Assembly (NCBI GenBank): GCA_035772785.1
Contig: JAOCPU010000006.1
Location: forward strand, 248,001 to 312,000
Length of the DNA stretch: 64,000 nt
Origin: Phlebiopsis flavidoalba
Lineage: Eukaryota; Basidiomycota; Agaricomycetes; Polyporales; Phanerochaetaceae
Reading direction: 5' to 3'
In this document: positions 58,682-64,000 of the stretch, piece by piece
How the letters are laid out: every line of letters begins with the position of its first letter
Numbering within the stretch: position 1 is the first letter of the stretch
Program-made: the position numbers and the translations under genes
Notes under the pieces: model-generated
Databases searched by the model: none
Seen by the model: only the letters and a program-made list of their open reading frames with translations
What the model was told of the DNA's origin: nothing

Positions 58682-59529
58682 ATGGCGCGAGCAAGTAAGT
58701 GCTGAAGGTGTATCGCTGTGTGCCTGTACTTATGATTCGAAATTTTGTTTGAATAATAGATCGAGAAGCATACCAGAAGCAACACCTCTTCCAAAACGCG
58801 CGAGATGCATTCGCAGGTGCGTATTATGGCGTATTCAACACATTAGGACAGCGGGGAGACTCATCGGAATTGTGATTGCTTGGGTGCTTTTGTGGGAAAT
58901 AGGTAGGATAAAGAAGGTCTCAACGAAGGACAAAAGCGGTGCGTACAAGTGATGTTGGTCTCGGCTTCAAGACCCCCGCTGAGGCTATTAACGGCAATTA
59001 CAGTGGTACGCCTGTAGCCCCTGCTGATCCATCTAGAATGCCTCTCCTCAATGCTGATGATTACAGCATGCGGCGGTAGACAAGAAGTGCACCCATTCAC
59101 TGCGGTGACCTCGTTCCATCCGTCCAGGCCGCATCCTTACTGGCCGTTGTTGTCCGACCAAGATGACCCCGCACCTCATCATCCGTCGGGATTACCTACC
59201 ACTACATCCCCGAAGTACAGTGACCGTCACAGCCAACCTTAGTAGTGCCTGAGGTGAGTGAGGACTCAGTCATTCGCGTTCGATAGACGTTACGAGAAGC
59301 GCCACAAGAACTTGGCGGCGCCACGGTCTCGCCTGCCTTCCGTGTGGAGGTGGTGATGTTGTCACTGTCCCTCGGTGCGTATCGAAGTGCAACAATACAC
59401 CAGTGCAGCTGAGATAACGTGTCCTCCAGGCCAATGCGGTGCCATTGTCGAGGAGACCGTCCGTTTCAAACGTCCTACCGGGTATCGAAAGAGAACAAGG
59501 CGGCAGCAAGTCCTTTGGTCAAGTTCTGA
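58682..59529 (+). CDS. RPS11: 40S ribosomal protein S11 (uS17)
   Basis: This is a small-subunit ribosomal protein. Exon 1 is only 13 bases (58,682-58,694, ATGGCGCGAGCAA), followed by a GT..AG intron. Exon 2 starts at 58,760 and gives MARA-NREAYQKQHLFQNAR, matching the family N-terminus. DVGLGFKTPAEAING (58.95-59.0 kb) follows after two single-base slips. Then come LIIRRDYL and the HYIPKY region (59.17-59.22 kb). RYEKRHKNLAA (59.29-59.32 kb) and VGDVVTV-type text follow. GQCGAIVE, TVRF, KENKAAASPLVKF and TGA at 59,527-59,529 end the gene. Several introns, and at least four indels in a universally essential gene of about 155 residues, point to sequencing error. Confidence 0.9.
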
Positions 59530-60079
59530 GCGCCCATCGATTGGCGACTTGAGCGAGAGCGGGCGCCTTGGCTACCGACGGACCATGGGTTTTATATTAC
59601 TGGCTTTCCACTTTATCCATGGTTTGTGCATCGCCGCGCTCACACGCCAAAATGAACAATGGACGCCAAATTTGCCGGGAGTGGACAGCGAAGGAATTAG
59701 GCACTGAGATCGAATCGATGCGAGCCTGCTTACGAGTACATTTTCTCCTGTCTCGAGCTCATTTGTGGTTCTAGCGCGGAGCAGGGGCGAGCAGCGGACG
59801 CACATACTGAGCGAGCATGGCAAAATCCGGGCAAACATCAGCAACAAGGGGACAAACGCCCGGACACTACTGCGGTCATCGGTCGCGCCTCGTTCCCGAT
59901 ATTTTTGGTCCAGTGATGCCCACGCTTAGCTCGCAGCCCAACGAAGCCGAGAACCGAAGCCCACGCATGGCGTCCCACACTCGCTCTCCAGTTATTTGCC
60001 CTCCATGCTAATCGAGGTCACGACCGGAGTTATCCATCAGCCAGGCATCATCCGTCTACCTCAGTCTCAGGCCCTCCCA
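59530..60079. other. Intergenic region between RPS11 and the PPZ gene
   Basis: No domain-bearing frame is seen. Overlapping ORFs at 59,375-59,774 run out of the RPS11 frame and are shadows. The last part should hold the PPZ promoter and leader. Confidence 0.35.
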
Positions 60080-61715
60080 ATGGGCCAGCAGCAGTCGAAA
60101 AAGTCGAAGAAGAGCAAGGACAAGGAGAAGGACGTCGACTCAAATACACCTCCTGAGCCGACCGACACCAACGATTCCACACCAGCAGGCAGTCTCTCTA
60201 AGGGCACAACCGCACCGCCCCTCTCTGCCTCGTCGTCACTCACGAACGGTGCACACCACACTCAGACAATGGTGTGCAGGTTAACGTCACTGACCCCGAC
60301 GGCGGCACTGTCGCACCCAACGGAAGTGGTTCAAGACCGCCTGGGACCAACGGCCTCACCCACAAGTAGCCCCCCTAAACCGCCAGTGTCGGAGACATCT
60401 CTCTCTCCCTTTACCCTCAACGTCCCCAATTGCTGTCAATGGCAACAAAAACCTGCCCACTAGACATACCCGTCACCCAGACCATCCTATCCAACTCCCT
60501 GTCTCCTTCGGGCTTGCCGACCCCAGGCTCCACAAACAGTTTCTCTGTCGGTGATGCAAGCTACGCTGGGGGCGGTGGCCTCAAGGACAAGGCTCGAAAT
60601 GCCGCACTGGACATCGACGATATGATCCAACGCCTCCTCGACGTTGGCTACACGGGCAAGGTCAGCAAGTCGCTCTGCCTCAAGAACACAGAGATCACTG
60701 CAATCTGCCAAGCTGCTCGCGAGGTATTTCTTAACCAGCCAACACTCATCGAGCTCTCCCCTCCCGTTAAGATTGTCGGGGACGTCCATGGGCAGTACTC
60801 GGACCTCATCCGTTTATTCGAAATGTGTGGTTTCCCGCCTGCCGCTAACTACCTATTCCTCGGAGATTACGTCGACCGGGGAAAGCAAAGTCTCGAGACC
60901 ATCCTGCTGCTCCTGTGCTATAAGATCAAGTATCCGGAGAACTTCTTTCCTCCTACGAGGAAACCACGAGTGCGCCAACGTGACGAGAGGTGAGCGCTTA
61001 CGAACACATCTCGACGCACTACTCACGCTTCGACTCAGTTTTACGGTTTTTCTATGATGAATGCAAAACGACGGTGTAACATCAAGACATGGAAGACGTT
61101 CATTGACGTCTTCAACTGTCTACCAATCGCAGCCATCGTCGCGTCCAAAATATTCTGCGTACATGGCGGCCTATCGCCGTCTTTACATCACATGGACGAC
61201 ATCAAGCGAATACAACGACCGACGGATGTTCCGGACTACGGCCTGTTGAATGACTTGCTGTGGTCTGACCCCATCGGACACCGCACAGGACTGGGAGGAC
61301 AATGAGAGAGGAGTCAGCTATTGCTTCGGAAAGTCCATCATCAACGACTTCCTCGTGCGATATGACATGGACTTGATATGTCGTGCGCACATGGTGGTCG
61401 AGGATGGTTATGAGTTCTGGAACGACCGCACCCTGGTTACCGTTTTCAGTGCTCCGAATTATTGTGGAGGTAAGTCTTCCCGCATCGTCATCTCAAACTC
61501 TGTCTCATCGCTGTTTCAGAATTTGACAACTACGGAGCTTGCATGAGGTTGGTGAAAAACTAGCTGACACCATATTGACCGCTGACGTATTGTATACAGC
61601 GTATCAGAAGAGCTTCTCTGCGGCGTTTGAATTGCTAAAACCTTTGGACGGACCTGCCCTACGAAAGGAAATGACCAAGGCCAAGCGGAAGAGGTACGGA
61701 GCTAACCTTGATTAA
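60080..61715 (+). CDS. PPZ1: Serine/threonine protein phosphatase, PPZ type
   Basis: PPZ phosphatases are fungal PP1 relatives involved in cation homeostasis and cell integrity. The ATG at 60,080 gives [20 protein letters not shown]: Gly-2 followed by polar residues and Ser-6 suits N-myristoylation, as in Ppz1. About 150 Ser/Thr/Pro-rich residues follow, with frame slips, before [17 protein letters not shown] and [19 protein letters not shown]. The catalytic domain has [40 protein letters not shown] and a GNHE-type block with HECANVTR before an intron (about 60,990-61,039). [20 protein letters not shown] and VFSAPNYCG precede another intron. The family end [23 protein letters not shown] stops at 61,713-61,715. 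GDVHG, GDYVDRG and the GNHE block supply the metal ligands. Confidence 0.9.
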
Positions 61716-62270
61716 GAAGGGCAGTCCTGACATCGCGTTTTAGCATGATGGCCACGACCACTTAGTCCGATCTAACTTATTACGAGGAACTTATACGATT
61801 ATAGTCTGGAGTTGATTGGGTTGGTGCATGATGGTTCGTCTTGCCAATGGGGGGCGCATATGAAAGAGACTGGACGAGATCGGGCCGAGATGCAATACCA
61901 GATGAAGGACAGCATTGCTCGGATCATAACGGATACCTTTTCTATTTCTCCTCATTTTGCGCTGCCAAACGAACTCTCCACACACCCTACCACGCATTCA
62001 TTCTCAGTTTCTTTCTGCCCTCATATTCCCCACTTCTTCTGCTTTTCTCGGTCCATCTCCTGCATCCATCCTGTCCATGGCATCTGTTTCGTGTTTTCCT
62101 ATAGTCATCACTCTCCTTCGCCATTGTGCTATAGCTCCATCTGTTCTAGTACTCATTCTCATGTGGTCCCACCCCATGCACGCATCTTCTTTCGTCGCAC
62201 GTCACATTTCGGGGATCGCGAGCAGACTTCCAACACTCACTCATATAATATACGATAGTTCATTCGGATG
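61716..62270. other. CT-rich 3' flank of the PPZ gene
   Basis: Plus-strand sequence rich in C and T with no domain. Three overlapping plus-strand frames (61,812-62,271) are open only because of composition. Confidence 0.4.
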
Positions 62271-62299
62271 ATACTCGGTGGACGCGGTGAACTGTGCTG

Positions 62300-63600
62300 T
62301 GGGACTAACAATCAAGTTCTTGTACAATTGGAATAGCATACTCCATTAAATAGTATCATCGCTTTTTGAAGCATGTCGTACGCTAGGTACCTAAAGCAAC
62401 CGAATGCTACGATAATCGCTCCCGAGCCAAGCAGGCTTCCATGCACGTAATGCTTTGCACGGCGCCTCCGAAGGCGATGTCGCAGATGAATACTAGGAAC
62501 ATGGTAAGGAGGTTACCAACGGAGGTGACATATAGGGCCCCATAGAGTCCCAAGAAGATCTAGAAAACAGAAGCCGTTCACGCCATCCTGCTTCACTATT
62601 CGGTTTGGATAAAGATCTACCATCATACCAGCGTTGAACACGACACCGCTCAGGCTAATGCCGCAAAGGACAAGAACGTGGTAATGTCCGACGGAAGGCG
62701 GAAGACCTCTAGGCCGAGGTAAGTGTAGGATTGGTATGGGTTATCCAGAGCAAAAGAAGCGTGCACAGGCCGATGGCGCTTGTGAGCGTATTAGCGTACA
62801 GGCCGAAGGGGGGGGGGTAGACCATCTCCGGTTTGTCCAACGCATTAATCTCCGCATCTGTCGTCCTCATTGAGTATGGGTTCATAAGCGGGGTCGATGG
62901 CAACCTCGAACGTAGCATCTGTTTGTGCTGGGAGCAAGGCGGCATACACTTTCTTGTTAGAGGACCTTGATAAATTCCGTATATGATAGACGCGATGAGG
63001 TAAGCATGTCACCCACAAGCGGCGACTTTGACTTCGAGTCCGTCGAGCCTGGTGTGGAGCTGCCTGTCCCTCTCTGGAGTAGTGCTGCCTGCTTATCCAT
63101 ATAGTTAGCCCGGACCGCATGGCAGCAGCCACGGTGGCAAGAACGACTGCGGCAGTTAGGCGACGCGGTAGTTCCCTCACTTCAGTCCGAAGAGTTTTTG
63201 ACCGTCAACAAATAAGCCAAGAACGCGTTCGTATTCCATAGTGCAGTGACATCGGACAGACCTGGCTATTTATCAGCCTCGTCCACGGAATCCGTTTCAA
63301 GATGTACGCACGGTGCTAGTGTGACGGCAATAAACCACACAGTGCTGGAAAAGCAACGGAGATAGCAATGATAGTCGACAGGCGAATGAAGCCCCATAGA
63401 GGGAAGGACAAGCGGCTTGTCGAAGCGGGTAGAAGATATATGCTCCGACATAGGCGGTAAAAAAATGGTGAACCCCTTAAATGAAACGCGGGGAATCGGG
63501 AGGAGGTGAGTGTAAGATATATAGCCAATGTATGGGGAATATTATCGCAAAGGCGGAGTGCACAGATGTAGCTGTCGAAGCAATATCTTAGCGAGGCGCA
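62300..63600 (-). CDS. Probable multi-pass membrane protein, unidentified
   Basis: Not recognised. From right to left the minus strand gives LYGASF and a hydrophobic stretch ending VWFIAVTLAP (63.27-63.45 kb). NAFLAYLLTV (63.2 kb) and LRTEVRELPRRLTAAVVLATVAAA (63.11-63.18 kb) follow. A linker rich in Ser, Lys and Thr comes next, then FEVAIDPAYEPILNEDDR (62.86-62.91 kb). DAEINALDKPEMVYPPPFGLYANTLTSAIGLCTLLLLWITHTNP follows (62.72-62.88 kb). The last pieces are VGHYHVLVLCGISLSGVVFNAG (62.62-62.69 kb) and LLGTLWGP. At least five hydrophobic segments separated by short loops are visible, so an integral membrane protein is likely. Frame changes and short introns prevent a full model. No transporter signature is seen. 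Confidence 0.42.
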
Positions 63601-64000
63601 TATCTACGCGAGTGGGGAAGAATTGGACTTACAATACAAAGTAAGGCTGTCGAAATCCGAGATCTGTTTGTACATACTGCGAATTGTGTCATCTAAATGA
63701 CGGAGATTGAATAATGAATGGATTGTTGCCATACTTGGGTCAATTCACTCTCGAGAACGAAGGCCCGACGAGGGCAAGGGCACAAAGAGCAAATCCGGCC
63801 CACTTTCCCCCCCTCCGATGGAGGTGTCGCTCGGTGTTGGATTTCCATGCTGAGATTGATTACGCGGCTGCTTGTAGGGGCTATGATGACGAGTCGTTCA
63901 TCTAGGAAGGTGGCGAACGGGGGGCTGTGTTCGTGTGCAGGACTGTGGACGCTGTGGGCGCCGTTCGCGAGAGAGGGAGGACTAGGCGTGCATGTACCGG
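63601..64000. other. No recognisable gene at the right edge
   Basis: A 63-codon plus-strand frame (63,714-63,905) shows no domain. The stretch may be the leader of the neighbouring minus-strand membrane-protein gene. Confidence 0.3.

Noticed and set aside
1..64000. CRISPR array, bacterial operons, rRNA genes, secondary-metabolite or mating-type cluster
   Set aside because: No regularly spaced repeats, no rRNA-like sequence, no homeodomain, receptor, PKS, NRPS or terpene cyclase signature was seen. The genes are ordinary fungal nuclear genes with introns.

Overview
The window is nuclear DNA of a basidiomycete fungus, most likely an Agaricomycete. Genes lie on both strands, are cut by many short GT..AG introns (about 50-80 bases), and have CT-rich 3' flanks in the sense direction. 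Several genes belong to families I know mainly or only from Agaricomycetes. There is no sign of bacterial, organellar or viral DNA. A striking property is that almost every conserved gene is interrupted by scattered one- or two-base indels, even essential ones (HSP104, DNA ligase I, a ribosomal protein, a PPZ phosphatase). This looks like an uncorrected long-read assembly, not wholesale gene decay. Exon limits are therefore approximate unless I give them exactly.

Layout, left half. A DENN-domain gene (minus, 1.45-4.8 kb), an unidentified conserved gene (minus, 6.0-7.2 kb) and a probable membrane protein (plus, 7.3-8.7 kb) come first. HSP104 (minus, 9.9-13.3 kb) is divergent from NDUFS6 (plus, 13.8-14.4 kb). 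An RCK/MAK/Ime2-type kinase (minus, 15.8-19.4 kb), ribose-phosphate pyrophosphokinase (minus, 21.1-22.5 kb), a secreted FAD-linked oxidoreductase (plus, 23.1-25.4 kb) and the decapping enzyme DCP2 (minus, 26.0-28.5 kb) follow. Next are a small TPR-MYND protein (plus, 29.3-30.1 kb), a membrane protein with a possible PH/GRAM-like end (plus, 30.5-32.8 kb), the meiotic kleisin REC8 (plus, 33.1-36.5 kb) and isopentenyl-diphosphate isomerase (plus, 37.0-37.9 kb).

Right half. A WW-domain membrane protein (minus, 38.2-40.3 kb) is followed by the mobile part of the window. A large multi-copy-type protein (plus, 42.2-47.5 kb) is bracketed by degenerate terminal inverted repeats, which suggests an old DNA transposon of about 5.7 kb. 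A young, non-autonomous LTR retroelement (47,637-48,679, minus) with near-identical 206/213-base LTRs and a perfect 5-base target duplication GGCGC sits inside its right inverted repeat. An acidic low-complexity gene (49.3-51.4 kb) and a lineage-type conserved gene (minus, 52.2-53.6 kb) follow. Then come MPC1 (plus), LIG1 (minus), RPS11 (plus), a PPZ-type phosphatase (plus) and a membrane protein (minus).

The genes do not form a pathway cluster. Apart from the 42-49 kb nest this is a housekeeping region (protein disaggregation, complex I, PRPP synthesis, mRNA decapping, isoprenoid supply, mitochondrial pyruvate import, DNA ligation, translation) with two genes whose families act in meiosis (REC8 and the Ime2/MAK-type kinase).
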